From: Arthrobacter sp. NtRootA1
Lineage (GTDB): Bacteria; Actinomycetota; Actinomycetes; Actinomycetales; Micrococcaceae
Length of the DNA stretch: 64,000 nt
Direction: 5' to 3'
Assembly: GCF_019976975.1 (NCBI RefSeq)
Contig: NZ_AP024630.1
Location: 4,774,001-4,838,000 of the forward strand
Positions 36,551 through 54,810 of this stretch are shown in pieces. The notes below the pieces were generated by a model, which searched no databases, was not told the DNA's origin, and worked only from the letters and a program-made list of their open reading frames with translations. Both the position numbers and the translations under genes were made by a program. Within the stretch, counting starts at the first letter, position 1. Each line of letters begins with the position of its first letter.

Positions 36551-36838
36551 TTACTTCTTCTTGGCGACAGCAGCCTTCAGCTTGGAGCCTGCGGTCAGCT
36601 TAACGCTGTGGCCAGCGGCGATCTGGATGGTTTCGCCCGTCTGCGGGTTGCGGCCGGTGCGTGCTGCACGGTCGGTACGCTCAACTGCGAGCCAGCCCGG
36701 GATGGTGATCTTCTCGCCAGCGGCAACAGAAGTCTCGAAAACTTCGAACAGTGCATCGAGCACGGAGTTGACGGCTGCCTGGCTCGTGCCAGCCTTGCCT
36801 GCTACCTCTGCAACGAGTTCACTACGGTTCTTAGCCAT
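36551..36838 (-). CDS. hup: HU-family nucleoid DNA-binding protein
   Basis: A 95-residue histone-like protein that bends DNA and compacts the nucleoid. The N-terminal [17 protein letters not shown] helix pair, the beta-arm tip region (GRNPQTGETIQIAAG) and the C-terminal KLTAGSKLKAAV are clear. It lacks the long lysine-rich tail of mycobacterial HupB, ending simply in KKK. AGGAGG stands 6 bp before the ATG and a strong terminator follows, consistent with high expression. Confidence 0.95.
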   Translation of the reverse strand: MAKNRSELVAEVAGKAGTSQAAVNSVLDALFEVFETSVAAGEKITIPGWLAVERTDRAARTGRNPQTGETIQIAAGHSVKLTAGSKLKAAVAKKK

Positions 36839-37132
36839 TTACGTCCTCCTGGACTAATACGTTTTTTGAGCTTTCAAGCGGAATGCGAGCAAGCCACTGC
36901 TCGAAAACTTACCAGCTTGCACCGACTTGGCCAGCAAATTCCGCGTGTTTCCGCGCTTTTTTGACCAAAATCACCGGTTTTTCAGGGTTTTTGGGGGTGT
37001 GGACCGCACATGGCGTACCCTACGGCGTTGAACGGGCCACCAGCCAGCGTAAGAAATCACGACGCCGACAGCCACCGCCGGGAGTTGCACGCGGCTAGCC
37101 ATCGCGGCTTCAGAGCATCCAACCGACGTGGA

Positions 37133-37699
37133 TCAGAAGAGAATACGCTGATACAGGAAGTGGTCCTGCCATTCGCCTGCTATGTGGAGATACGACCGCG
37201 CCATTCCGAGCCGCTCGAAGCCGGATCGTTTGAGGACTGCCTGCGAGGCTAAGTTATGCAGCAGGGTTGCCGCTTGGATACGGTGGAGTCCCAGATCTTC
37301 GCTGGCCATGGAGAGAACCGCCTCTACCGAAGAAGTGGCAATGCCCTTGCCGGCGAACGCTTGGTCGACCCAGTAACCCAGGTTGGCGTTCATGAATGGT
37401 CCACGGACTATGCCCGTCAAAGTAATCATGCCAACGACATCCCCGTCATGGAGAACTACCCACGGAACTTCCGTGCCTGCGGCATACTGGCTCAGTTTGC
37501 TCCGAACAACGGCCTCTTGCCCTGCCCTGGTATAGAACGCCTCGCTGCGCAGTGGTTCCCATGGGGCGAGGTACTCAGCGTTCCGGGTATAGGCGGCCGC
37601 CAAGGGCTCGACGTCGGACAGGGACAAAGTCCGAAGGTGGACTCTTCCATTCGCGGCGTTCCCAGATGGGGCATCCAAAGTTCGGGTCAGGGTCATCAT
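37133..37699 (-). CDS. RimJ/RimL-type GNAT acetyltransferase
   Basis: A 188-residue acetyltransferase starting at one of two adjacent ATGs (37699 or 37696). The acetyl-CoA motif is YWVDQAFAGKGIATSSVEAVL, followed by HRIQAATLLHNLASQAVLKR and SGFERLGMARSYLHI, as in ribosomal-protein alanine acetyltransferases. Located just downstream of the first rrn operon, whose terminator lies 33 bp before its start. Target unproven. Confidence 0.85.
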   Translation of the reverse strand: MMTLTRTLDAPSGNAANGRVHLRTLSLSDVEPLAAAYTRNAEYLAPWEPLRSEAFYTRAGQEAVVRSKLSQYAAGTEVPWVVLHDGDVVGMITLTGIVRGPFMNANLGYWVDQAFAGKGIATSSVEAVLSMASEDLGLHRIQAATLLHNLASQAVLKRSGFERLGMARSYLHIAGEWQDHFLYQRILF

Positions 37700-37732
37700 G
37701 CGACTCTAGCTCTTTGATTGCCCGTTAAAGTG

Positions 37733-37765
37733 GGGAAGCCCCGACCGTGGTGGTCGGGGCTTCCC
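37733..37765 (-). terminator. Terminator of rrn operon 1
   Basis: GGGAAGCCCCGACC (37733-37746) and GGTCGGGGCTTCCC (37752-37765) form a perfect 14-bp stem with a 5-bp loop just after 5S rRNA on the minus strand. The copy for operon 2 is at 45191. Confidence 0.85.
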
Positions 37766-37775
37766 GTTAATTGTT

Positions 37776-37893
37776 GTCCGGCGGTGTCCTACTCTCCCAC
37801 ACCCTCCCGGGTGCAGTACCATCGGCGCTGTGGGTCTTAGCTTCCGGGTTCGGAATGGGACCGGGCGTTTCCCCCACGCTATGACCGCCGTAA
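37776..37893 (-). rRNA. rrf: 5S ribosomal RNA, operon 1
   Basis: Read on the minus strand, the segment begins with GTTACGGCGGTCATAGCGTG and ends near GGACACCGCCGGAC, whose ends pair as in 5S rRNA. The internal CCCATTCCGAACCCGGAAG is diagnostic. Ends are accurate to a few bases. Last gene of a 16S-23S-5S operon. Confidence 0.95.
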
Positions 37894-38045
37894 CCTTGTT
37901 ACCCGACCCCGCCTGTGCCGGTTTGTGGTTCCGGTTGGGGGTGGGAAGTCTGTGTGGTTACAACTGTGTGGTGTTGTTATTCAGTTGTTGGTTCCTGGAA
38001 CGGTTGTTGTTCGGGAACCACATAGTGGACGCGTGCAGTGTTGTG

Positions 38046-43266
<5,221 letters not shown>

Positions 43267-43600
43267 AACAAAAAATCAAACAGACACAACCACACCCACC
43301 GGAAATAACGGCAAGAACGCGGCTGCACAAAATTCGAAACCAGCTGAAAACCAGACCACCACACACGGGGGTGCGCAACGGCCCGGCCATAATTTCAACC
43401 AATCAAAAAACAATCGGCATCAACAAACTTGGCACACTATTGAGTTCTCAAACAACAGACCCCCCAAAACATCACCCCGCACAGCGCACCACAAAAGCAG
43501 CACACCCAACAAGGCCATTGGAAAAGAAGAGTTATTTTTGGCCGCCTACCGAACCGTACACACCTTCCGGCTTTCCGTTTCGCACCCGGCGACTCAGAAA
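43267..43600 (-). other. rrn operon 1 leader with boxA-like element
   Basis: Transcribed leader between promoter and 16S. At 43433-43458 (minus strand) lies TGTTGTTTGAGAACTCAATA, which resembles the actinobacterial rrn boxA/antitermination region. Sequence up to 43458 matches operon 2 except for a few bases around 43378-43384. Upstream of 43458 the two leaders diverge. No gene here. Confidence 0.7.
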
Positions 43601-43629
43601 ACAATACACGCCCCACACCCCCAACGCAA
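43601..43629 (-). promoter_or_regulatory. rrn operon 1 promoter
   Basis: On the minus strand TTGCGT (43629-43624) and TATTGT (43606-43601) are separated by 17 bp. Directly downstream is TTCTGAGTCGCCG, shared with the operon 2 promoter though the surrounding sequences differ. Inferred. Confidence 0.7.
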
Positions 43630-43729
43630 ATCCACCCCCACACCACCCAACACACCCCCAAAAACCCCCGCCAGCCCGCCGTCGAACATTCGTTCAGAGG
43701 CGCGGCAATAGGCCAGTTACGATTCGCCT

Positions 43730-44686
43730 TCAGTCAAGAAAGTCAAGCATTCCGAAGTGGCGATGCAGACCATCGTCGAGGAATCGCATGATCGATGCGA
43801 TCTTGTCGCCAGTCTGAGTTGGCTCAATCACCAAGAGTCCCCGGGCCCGGCTCTGCAGATAACAGACGAACGCCGGCCTGCCACCGGCAGTGACAGCAAC
43901 CAGGGCGTAATTGCCGCCAGGCCTGCCGGCCGCACTGGCTCGGAGGAAATTCCCGACGGCGTGCTGGCCCACGTAAAGTTCGTTGGCCGGGGGCATGGCA
44001 AGCCAGCATTGATCGGTGAGGAGCTCAAGGACGGAATCGACGTCGTCTCGCGAGAAAGCATCCGCAAACTTACGGGCTAAATCGTGGTGGTGTGCTCCGG
44101 TCGCAATTGGCCCTGGAGAAGGCCTGACGGAGCGGGCTCGCTGAAGAAGACCCTTAGCCGCCGTCGGGCCTACCGCGAGCATCTCAGCAGCTTCAGCAAC
44201 GGTGAAATCCAACACATCGCAGAGGATCAACACTGCAGCCTGGCGCGGCGGCATCCGTTGAAGCGCAACGACAAACGCGAGCTCGACGCTTTCGCGGGCA
44301 ACCGCCTGCACAGCAGGATCAAGCTCGTCGACCAATACATCGGGGTAAGGCTGCAAATGCGGTTGATCGAATCGGTCGTTCGGAGTTGGCGGCTCGAAGG
44401 GAGGTACGGGAGCAGAGCGAGGTCGGCGACTTTGTTCCCTTAGAGCATTGAGCGAGCGAGTAGTGGCAATCCGATAGAGCCAGGTCCGCAAGGACGATCG
44501 GCCGGCAAACCCAGGCAACCCTTTCCATGCCGCCAGCAAAACCTCCTGCAGAACGTCATCTGCATCATCCACAGATCCTGTAATTCTGTAGCAATGCAGA
44601 TGAAGCTCCCGGCGAAAGGGTGCTACGAGCGAGGCAAAAGCCTCCTCATCGCCGGACCGGGCGGCCTCCAACTCGGCTGATGTCAC
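43730..44686 (-). CDS. ECF sigma factor with C-terminal SnoaL-like domain
   Basis: 318 residues, RNA polymerase sigma subunit of the extracytoplasmic-function class resembling mycobacterial SigG/SigJ-type factors. Region 2 is SFRRELHLHCY-like with GSVDDADDVLQEVLLAAWKG; region 4 is LQRMPPRQAAVLILCDVLDF with AAEMLAVGPTAAKGLLQRAR. Residues about 200-318 form a SnoaL/NTF2-like fold (LARKFADAFSRDDVDSVLEL), which in such sigma factors replaces a classical anti-sigma as the control module. Located between two rrn operons and divergent from a SnoaL-like gene 92 bp away. No anti-sigma gene nearby. Confidence 0.88.
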   Translation of the reverse strand: MTSAELEAARSGDEEAFASLVAPFRRELHLHCYRITGSVDDADDVLQEVLLAAWKGLPGFAGRSSLRTWLYRIATTRSLNALREQSRRPRSAPVPPFEPPTPNDRFDQPHLQPYPDVLVDELDPAVQAVARESVELAFVVALQRMPPRQAAVLILCDVLDFTVAEAAEMLAVGPTAAKGLLQRARSVRPSPGPIATGAHHHDLARKFADAFSRDDVDSVLELLTDQCWLAMPPANELYVGQHAVGNFLRASAAGRPGGNYALVAVTAGGRPAFVCYLQSRARGLLVIEPTQTGDKIASIMRFLDDGLHRHFGMLDFLD

Positions 44687-44778
44687 GGTTCAATCTTGGC
44701 ACGGACCCTTGAAGGCGTTCCGATCTGCTGCGAAGTGGTGTCTAAACAGGAGTATCCGCCTACGAAAGGAACCAGACC

Positions 44779-45156
44779 ATGTCTGAAAAGCAAGCCAAAG
44801 CCGTCGAGATCGCAGTCGCCTACCACCGGGCCTGGACAACCGGCAACCTGGACTCAGCCATCAAGCACTTAGCCGAGGATGTCACCTGCCATGCACCGTC
44901 CGGCACCATGAACGGTAGTGCCGCTGTCAGGGCCTTCATGGAGCCCTTCGCTGCTACGCTCACAAAATCTGCACTTCTTGCGGCTTACGGGTCCGACGAC
45001 GAAGCGATACTCATGTACGACACAGCCAATCGGGCAGTTCCGAGCGCACCGGGCGCGGAACTGTATCGCATTCACAACGATCAGATCGCCGAGATCCACA
45101 TCATCTTCGATCGTCTGCCTTTCGCCTTGGCACGTGGCGACGTCGTGGGGACCTGA
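44779..45156 (+). CDS. SnoaL/NTF2-like small protein
   Basis: A 125-residue cone-shaped NTF2-like fold protein (VEIAVAYHRAWTTGNLDSAI, LAEDVTCHAPSGTMNGSAAV, and a C-terminal YRIHNDQIAEIHIIFD). AGGA lies 11 bp before the ATG. Members bind or isomerise small ligands; no catalytic residues can be assigned. It is divergent from a sigma factor carrying the same fold at its C terminus and is a plausible target of that sigma factor. Ends 35 bp before the rrn operon 2 terminator. Confidence 0.82.
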   Translation: MSEKQAKAVEIAVAYHRAWTTGNLDSAIKHLAEDVTCHAPSGTMNGSAAVRAFMEPFAATLTKSALLAAYGSDDEAILMYDTANRAVPSAPGAELYRIHNDQIAEIHIIFDRLPFALARGDVVGT

Positions 45157-45190
45157 GCACCTGATGTGGTTGTTAGCAGTGGTTAAAGTG

Positions 45191-45223
45191 GGGAAGCCCC
45201 GACCGTGGTGGTCGGGGCTTCCC
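45191..45223 (-). terminator. Terminator of rrn operon 2
   Basis: Same 14-bp stem and loop as at 37733, offset by 7458 bp. Confidence 0.85.
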
Positions 45224-45233
45224 GTTAATTGTT

Positions 45234-45351
45234 GTCCGGCGGTGTCCTACTCTCCCACACCCTCCCGGGTGCAGTACCATCGGCGCTGTGGGTCTTAGCT
45301 TCCGGGTTCGGAATGGGACCGGGCGTTTCCCCCACGCTATGACCGCCGTAA
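45234..45351 (-). rRNA. rrf: 5S ribosomal RNA, operon 2
   Basis: Copy of the 5S gene at 37776, with no difference noticed. Ends accurate to a few bases. Confidence 0.95.
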
Positions 45352-45503
45352 CCTTGTTACCCGACCCCGCCTGTGCCGGTTTGTGGTTCCGGTTGGGGGT
45401 GGGAAGTCTGTGTGGTTACAACTGTGTGGTGTTGTTATTCAGTTGTTGGTTCCTGGAACGGTTGTTGTTCGGGAACCACATAGTGGACGCGTGCAGTGTT
45501 GTG

Positions 45504-50724
<5,221 letters not shown>

Positions 50725-51160
50725 AACAAAAAATCAAACAGACACAACCACACCCACCGGAAATAACGGCAAGAACGCGGCTGCACAAAATTCGAAACCA
50801 GCTGAAAACCAGACCACCACACACGGGGGTGCGCAGCAACCTGGCCATAATTTCAACCAATCAAAAAACAATCGGCATCAACAAACTTGGCACACTATTG
50901 AGTTCTCAAACAACAGGTCACTATTCCAGAGCAGTACCAACCAAAACCCAAAGGGCCTCAGAATCGCTCCGGAGCAACTTTTCAAACTTACCCGATCAAC
51001 CAGATCTTTGCAAATCAGCGTTTCCGCAATTACCGATCCAGTCCCCGGCCCCACCATCACAGGCACGCTCAAAAGCGAACCATATTCCAGGCTGTCATCA
51101 AAGGGGGTCGGCCCCCGCGGCTCCCAGCACCAGGCTGTCTCACTCGCGGCGACTCAGAAG
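50725..51160 (-). other. rrn operon 2 leader with boxA-like element
   Basis: The boxA-like TGTTGTTTGAGAACTCAATA lies at 50891-50916 (minus strand). From 50917 to 51160 the leader is unlike that of operon 1 and about 100 bp longer. It contains no gene that I can support. Confidence 0.65.
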
Positions 51161-51189
51161 ACATTACACGCCCACAAGCCCCGACACAA
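51161..51189 (-). promoter_or_regulatory. rrn operon 2 promoter
   Basis: On the minus strand TTGTGT (51189-51184) and TAATGT (51166-51161) with a 17-bp spacer, followed by CTTCTGAGTCGCCG as in the operon 1 promoter. Confidence 0.7.
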
Positions 51190-51426
51190 ATCCACCCCCA
51201 CACCACCCAAAACCCCGCAAACACACGCCAAACACCCCCACCCAAGACCCAAAACCAGCCCAAAACCACCAAAACAACTTTCCGTGAAGCCCATCACACC
51301 AAGAAACGGCGACACTCCCCTGCCCTTTGAAGCGGCACCCAGGATCCGCCGTCGGGCCTAATCCAGCGGCCGACATCGGCCAGGCCAACAGCCTCTGAAT
51401 TCAAGGGCAGCCGCCCCAGACACGTC

Positions 51427-51545
51427 AGGATGTGCGAGAGCAACAGCCCAAACACGCCACGATGTGCGAGAGCAACCGCCCAAGCCCCGCGGGAAGTGAG
51501 AGAACGATGCTCGAAAACAACGATTATGTGAGCGAGCAACTGGAA
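51427..51545. repeat. 32-bp-period repeat, family C, locus 1
   Basis: Four degenerate units with the core GTGxGAGmGmrc start at 51432, 51464, 51496 and 51528, exactly 32 bp apart. The third unit, GGGAAGTGAGAGAA, is the closest to the units at 58198. The flanks 51190-51426 and 51546-51716 hold no recognised gene; an imperfect hairpin TCCCTGACC / GGTTAGGGA is seen near 51592-51618. Confidence 0.7.
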
Positions 51546-51720
51546 GGCGGCGGTTATCCGGCAGCCCCAAGAGGGCCCACGGCGACAGGGTTCCCTGACC
51601 GAGCTCGCGAGGTTAGGGAGTCGACGGGGACGGGACGAGCGAGCGCACAGAGGATGACCGCCGCCTTTACCCCGCCCACCGCCGCCACCTTTACCCGCCA
51701 AAGAGCCACTTAAACGCAGA

Positions 51721-51754
51721 AAAGGCCGGCAACCATAACGGTTGCCGGCCCTTT
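51721..51754 (-). terminator. Terminator of the rpmB-rpmG-rpsN operon
   Basis: On the minus strand AAAGGGCCGGCAACC and GGTTGCCGGCCTTT pair with a single bulge around the loop GTTAT and run into TTTTC. It lies 13 bp after rpsN. Confidence 0.85.
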
Positions 51755-51767
51755 CAGAGCTTCGTGA

Positions 51768-52073
51768 TTACCAGGAAGACTTGGTGATACCCGGGAGCTC
51801 ACCGCGGTGAGCCATGTCGCGGAAGCGAACACGGGAGATACCGAACTTCTGGAAGGTGCCGCGGGGACGGCCGTCGATCTGGTCGCGGTTACGCAGACGG
51901 ATCGGGGAGGCGTTGCGGGGCAGCTTCTGCAGGCCGAGGCGTGCAGCTTCGCGTGCTTCGTCAGTCGCGTTGGGGTCAACCAGGGTCTTCTTCAGTTCGA
52001 GACGCTTGGCAGCGTAACGCTCAACAATGACCTTGCGCTGCTCGTTGCGAGCAATCTTGGACTTCTTTGCCAT
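51768..52073 (-). CDS. rpsN: 30S ribosomal protein S14, zinc-independent type
   Basis: 101 residues, the long form of S14. It has no CxxC pairs, so it is the zinc-free (C-minus) type. Core: [20 protein letters not shown], the central RNAs-contacting [20 protein letters not shown] and [25 protein letters not shown] at the C terminus. GAGGAG lies 10 bp before the ATG inside the rpmG stop region. Third gene of rpmB-rpmG-rpsN. Confidence 0.96.
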   Translation of the reverse strand: MAKKSKIARNEQRKVIVERYAAKRLELKKTLVDPNATDEAREAARLGLQKLPRNASPIRLRNRDQIDGRPRGTFQKFGISRVRFRDMAHRGELPGITKSSW

Positions 52074-52077
52074 GTGT

Positions 52078-52245
52078 TTAGCGCTCCTCTCGGAATTCGA
52101 CGTGCTGGCGGATCTTGGGGTCGTACTTCTTCAGGACCAGACGGTCAGGATCGTTACGACGGTTTTTGCGCGTTACGTAGGTGTAACCCGTGCCCGCAGT
52201 GGACTTCAGCTTGATGATCGGACGTACGTCCTTGTCCTTTGCCAT
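52078..52245 (-). CDS. rpmG: 50S ribosomal protein L33, cysteine-free type
   Basis: 55 residues: [20 protein letters not shown], then [20 protein letters not shown] and a short basic tail ending FREER. There is no cysteine, so it does not bind zinc. The ATG overlaps the rpmB stop (TAATG), and the rpsN start follows 4 bp after its own stop. Short enough to be missed by length-limited gene finding. Confidence 0.95.
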   Translation of the reverse strand: MAKDKDVRPIIKLKSTAGTGYTYVTRKNRRNDPDRLVLKKYDPKIRQHVEFREER

Positions 52246-52481
52246 TAGAGCTTTACTCCTCGTGCCAGGATGTCGGCGACGACAGAGTCGATGCCGCGTA
52301 CGTCGATTGTCTTGATGCCACGGGCTGACAGGGTCAGCGTGACGTTACGGCGCAGGGACGGAACCCAGTAGCGCTTCTTCTGAATGTTCGGGTCGAACCG
52401 ACGCTTGTTGCGGCGGTGCGAGTGCGAAATGCTGTGTCCAAAGCCCGGCTCGGCCCCGGTCACTTGGCAGTGTGCTGCCAT
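52245..52481 (-). CDS. rpmB: 50S ribosomal protein L28
   Basis: 78 residues with the conserved start [40 protein letters not shown] and a C-terminal [14 protein letters not shown]. Only one cysteine is present, so the zinc-binding pairs of the C-plus form are missing. GGAG precedes the ATG. First gene of the operon. No obvious Zur-type palindrome was recognised upstream, so zinc control is not claimed. Confidence 0.95.
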   Translation of the reverse strand: MAAHCQVTGAEPGFGHSISHSHRRNKRRFDPNIQKKRYWVPSLRRNVTLTLSARGIKTIDVRGIDSVVADILARGVKL

Positions 52482-52876
52482 GACTCTCCTCCAAAGATTG
52501 AATGTAACGGTGTGCAGATGTTCCTGCGTTACCGTGCGATAGGCAGCGTTCGCGTCCGATCCTTACCATTTCGGTAGTTTCCGCATCAAGTACGGCGAAG
52601 AAGGTTGGGCCTCAGAACCGGACAGTGATAAACACTGGAACAGATCCTGGGATACCGGGCGAATACAGGAATGTACGCAACTTGAGCCCCTAACTACCGG
52701 CCATCGGGATGTCAGTCAGACTGACCTCACCGCCAACCGGAGCAATTGCACACGATCCGCACTACCTAGCGCCTAACTATTCTACGGGCCAGGCCAAATT
52801 AAGACCAATCAGGAATCATAAGCCCTCACAAGCCCATTCACAGCAGAACGAAAGGATGCTTGGCGAGTCTTGGATC
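52482..52876. other. Intergenic region between ribosomal operon and flavoreductase operon
   Basis: About 395 bp between divergent genes, holding both promoters. An inverted repeat GTAACG (52504-52509) / CGTTAC lies about 25-30 bp upstream of rpmB. No RNA gene or protein gene is recognised; the open frame upstream of 52877 has no coding character. Confidence 0.4.
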
Positions 52877-54337
52877 ATGACATCGCTTCTTTCACGTGTT
52901 TCGGGTGCTGAACACTCCGCGGCGCCGGGCCCACGGACGCCACCAGCCGCCGTCGAACCCTTCCTGGCGCAAGCCCGACGGCGGCTGGCCCGGGCCGACC
53001 TTCTGGGCTTCCTCGCGTGGGTGTCCCCGGTGGTCGCGGTCGCCTTGTGGCTCGCAGACGGCGGCGCAGGCGGGTTCTCCTCCTTTGCCGGAAGCGCGAC
53101 AGGCCTGGGAATCGTGGCTGGTTTGGTCGGCATGGACCTGGTCCTCGTCATGCTGCTCTTGGCGGCCCGGATCCCGTTCGTTGACAACACGATCGGGCAT
53201 GACCGTGCTCTTGAGATCCACAAATCGCTGGGTAAGCCGGCGCTTTACCTGCTTCTGGCACATGGGATCCTCCTGGCGGTCGGCTACGGGGCGGCAGAAG
53301 GCCTTGACCCCATCAGCGAATCGGTGTCCCTGTGGGTCAACGTCCCGGATATGTGGCTCGCGTTCGTCGCGATGGCCCTGTTCATCGCCGTGGTGGTGAC
53401 CTCATTGGTGGCCGTGCGACGCAAGTTCCCGTACGAATTTTGGTACGTGATCCATCTCCTGACATACGCCGCGGTGGCAACGGCCATCCCGCATCAGTTC
53501 AGTGTGGGCGGACTCTTTGCCGAAGGAACCTGGCAGCGCTGGTATTGGCTGGCTTTCTGCATCGGGACGGGTGCGGCACTCCTTTTCTTCAGGATCTACC
53601 AGCCACTCGCCGCAACCTTCCGGCATCAGCTCACGGTCAGCCGGGTAGTCCGCGTGGCACCTGAAGTGTTCAGCATCGAAATGACTGGGCTGCAGCTGGA
53701 GAAGCTGAGAGGCAGCGGCGGGAGATTCTTCATCTGGAGGTTCCTGGCTCCCGGGTTCTGGTGGCAGCCGCATCCCTTCAGTTTGTCCGCGGAACCGCTT
53801 CCGGCCACGGGTACTGCAGCGGGCAAACTCCGCATCACCGTCCGAAATCTAGGCGACGGATCCGCCCGGCTGGCCCGCCTCAGGCCTGGCACCAGGGTCG
53901 CCCTTGAAGGACCCTATGGGATGTTCAGCACCGCCGCCCGGTCCCGCAACAGAGTGGTGATGATCGGCGCCGGCATTGGCATCACTCCTCTGCGGTCGCT
54001 GCTGGAATCCACGCCGTTTGAGCCTGGCAATGCAACGGTTCTGTTGCGCGGACACGACGAATCAGAGCTCTTCCTGGGTCAGGAAATCATGACCCTTTGC
54101 CAAGCCCGCGGCGCAACCCTCTTCCACCTGACCGGCCCGCGCTCCGCACGCCTCAATGAATGGCTGCCCGAATCAGCCGTCCAAGCAGGTTTCACGCTCC
54201 GCTCCTATGTCCCGGACGTGGCCAACGCCGACGTCTACGTCTGCGGCCCTGCCGACTGGGCCGGCAAGGTGGTCCAAGAGGCACAGGCCGCCGGGGTATC
54301 TGCAGAACAACTCCACTACGAAAGGTTCGACTGGTGA
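52877..54337 (+). CDS. Membrane ferric-reductase-like flavohaem oxidoreductase
   Basis: About 486 residues from ATG 52877; the start is uncertain (another ATG at 52856). Residues to about 240 hold six membrane helices with paired histidines likely to carry haem (EIHKSLGKPALYLLLAHG and WYVIHLLTYAAVATAIPHQF). From about 255 a ferredoxin-NADP reductase module follows: FAD site HPFSLSAEP, VALEGPYGMF, NAD(P)H loop IGAGIGITPLRSLL and VYVCGPADW. It should move electrons from NAD(P)H across the membrane. Its stop overlaps the start of a secreted FMN-binding protein, which is the probable acceptor. Confidence 0.85.
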   Translation: MTSLLSRVSGAEHSAAPGPRTPPAAVEPFLAQARRRLARADLLGFLAWVSPVVAVALWLADGGAGGFSSFAGSATGLGIVAGLVGMDLVLVMLLLAARIPFVDNTIGHDRALEIHKSLGKPALYLLLAHGILLAVGYGAAEGLDPISESVSLWVNVPDMWLAFVAMALFIAVVVTSLVAVRRKFPYEFWYVIHLLTYAAVATAIPHQFSVGGLFAEGTWQRWYWLAFCIGTGAALLFFRIYQPLAATFRHQLTVSRVVRVAPEVFSIEMTGLQLEKLRGSGGRFFIWRFLAPGFWWQPHPFSLSAEPLPATGTAAGKLRITVRNLGDGSARLARLRPGTRVALEGPYGMFSTAARSRNRVVMIGAGIGITPLRSLLESTPFEPGNATVLLRGHDESELFLGQEIMTLCQARGATLFHLTGPRSARLNEWLPESAVQAGFTLRSYVPDVANADVYVCGPADWAGKVVQEAQAAGVSAEQLHYERFDW

Positions 54338-54810
54338 GAATCCGGGCAGCAATGGCAACGGCCCTGGCGTCCGCGGGCATACTGCTCGCAGGCTGGCAAT
54401 CAGGCGCTCATGTTGCCGAAACAACCACATCCACCACAACAAGCCTGAGCAGCAGCATGACGGCTGGCGGTTCGGCTGCGAACGGCAGCACCGGCACCAC
54501 CGGCACCAGCGGCGCCAGCGCGGAAAGCACGACGGCGGCAACGTACGACGGCGCGTCGGTCAGGACCCGCTTCGGCACGGTCCAGGTGCAGGTGACCATC
54601 CAGGACGGCAAGATCACTGAGGTAGTACCCCTGCAGCTCACCGATGCCGAGCGGAAGTCGGCCCAGATCAGCAGCCGGGCAGCACCGGTCTTGCGATCCG
54701 AGGTCCTGCAGGCCCAATCAGCCAACGTCCAAACTGTCAGTGGTGCGACGGTCACCAGCGAGGCCTATCTCACCTCCCTTCAGGCGGCCCTCGATGCAGC
54801 CAACTTTTAA
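54334..54810 (+). CDS. Secreted FMN-binding protein with flavinylation motif
   Basis: 158 residues from a GTG that overlaps the reductase stop (GTGA) with AAGG upstream. A signal peptide (AAMATALASAGILLAGW) is followed by a 40-residue Ser/Thr/Gly linker and an FMN-binding domain (about residues 70-158). That domain ends in VSGATVTSEAYLTSL, where SGAT-T/S is the motif on whose Thr ApbE attaches FMN. The ApbE gene overlaps it directly, so covalent flavinylation is strongly implied. It would accept electrons on the outer face of the membrane from the upstream reductase. Confidence 0.88.
   Translation: MRIRAAMATALASAGILLAGWQSGAHVAETTTSTTTSLSSSMTAGGSAANGSTGTTGTSGASAESTTAATYDGASVRTRFGTVQVQVTIQDGKITEVVPLQLTDAERKSAQISSRAAPVLRSEVLQAQSANVQTVSGATVTSEAYLTSLQAALDAANF

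Noticed and set aside
37010-37132. Small protein between HU and the acetyltransferase
   Set aside because: No ribosome site, and the frame overlaps the 3' end of the acetyltransferase gene on the other strand.
52482-52708. Zur operator upstream of rpmB
   Set aside because: No AT-rich palindrome of the known Zur form was recognised; the GTAACG/CGTTAC repeat is too short and too far apart to claim.
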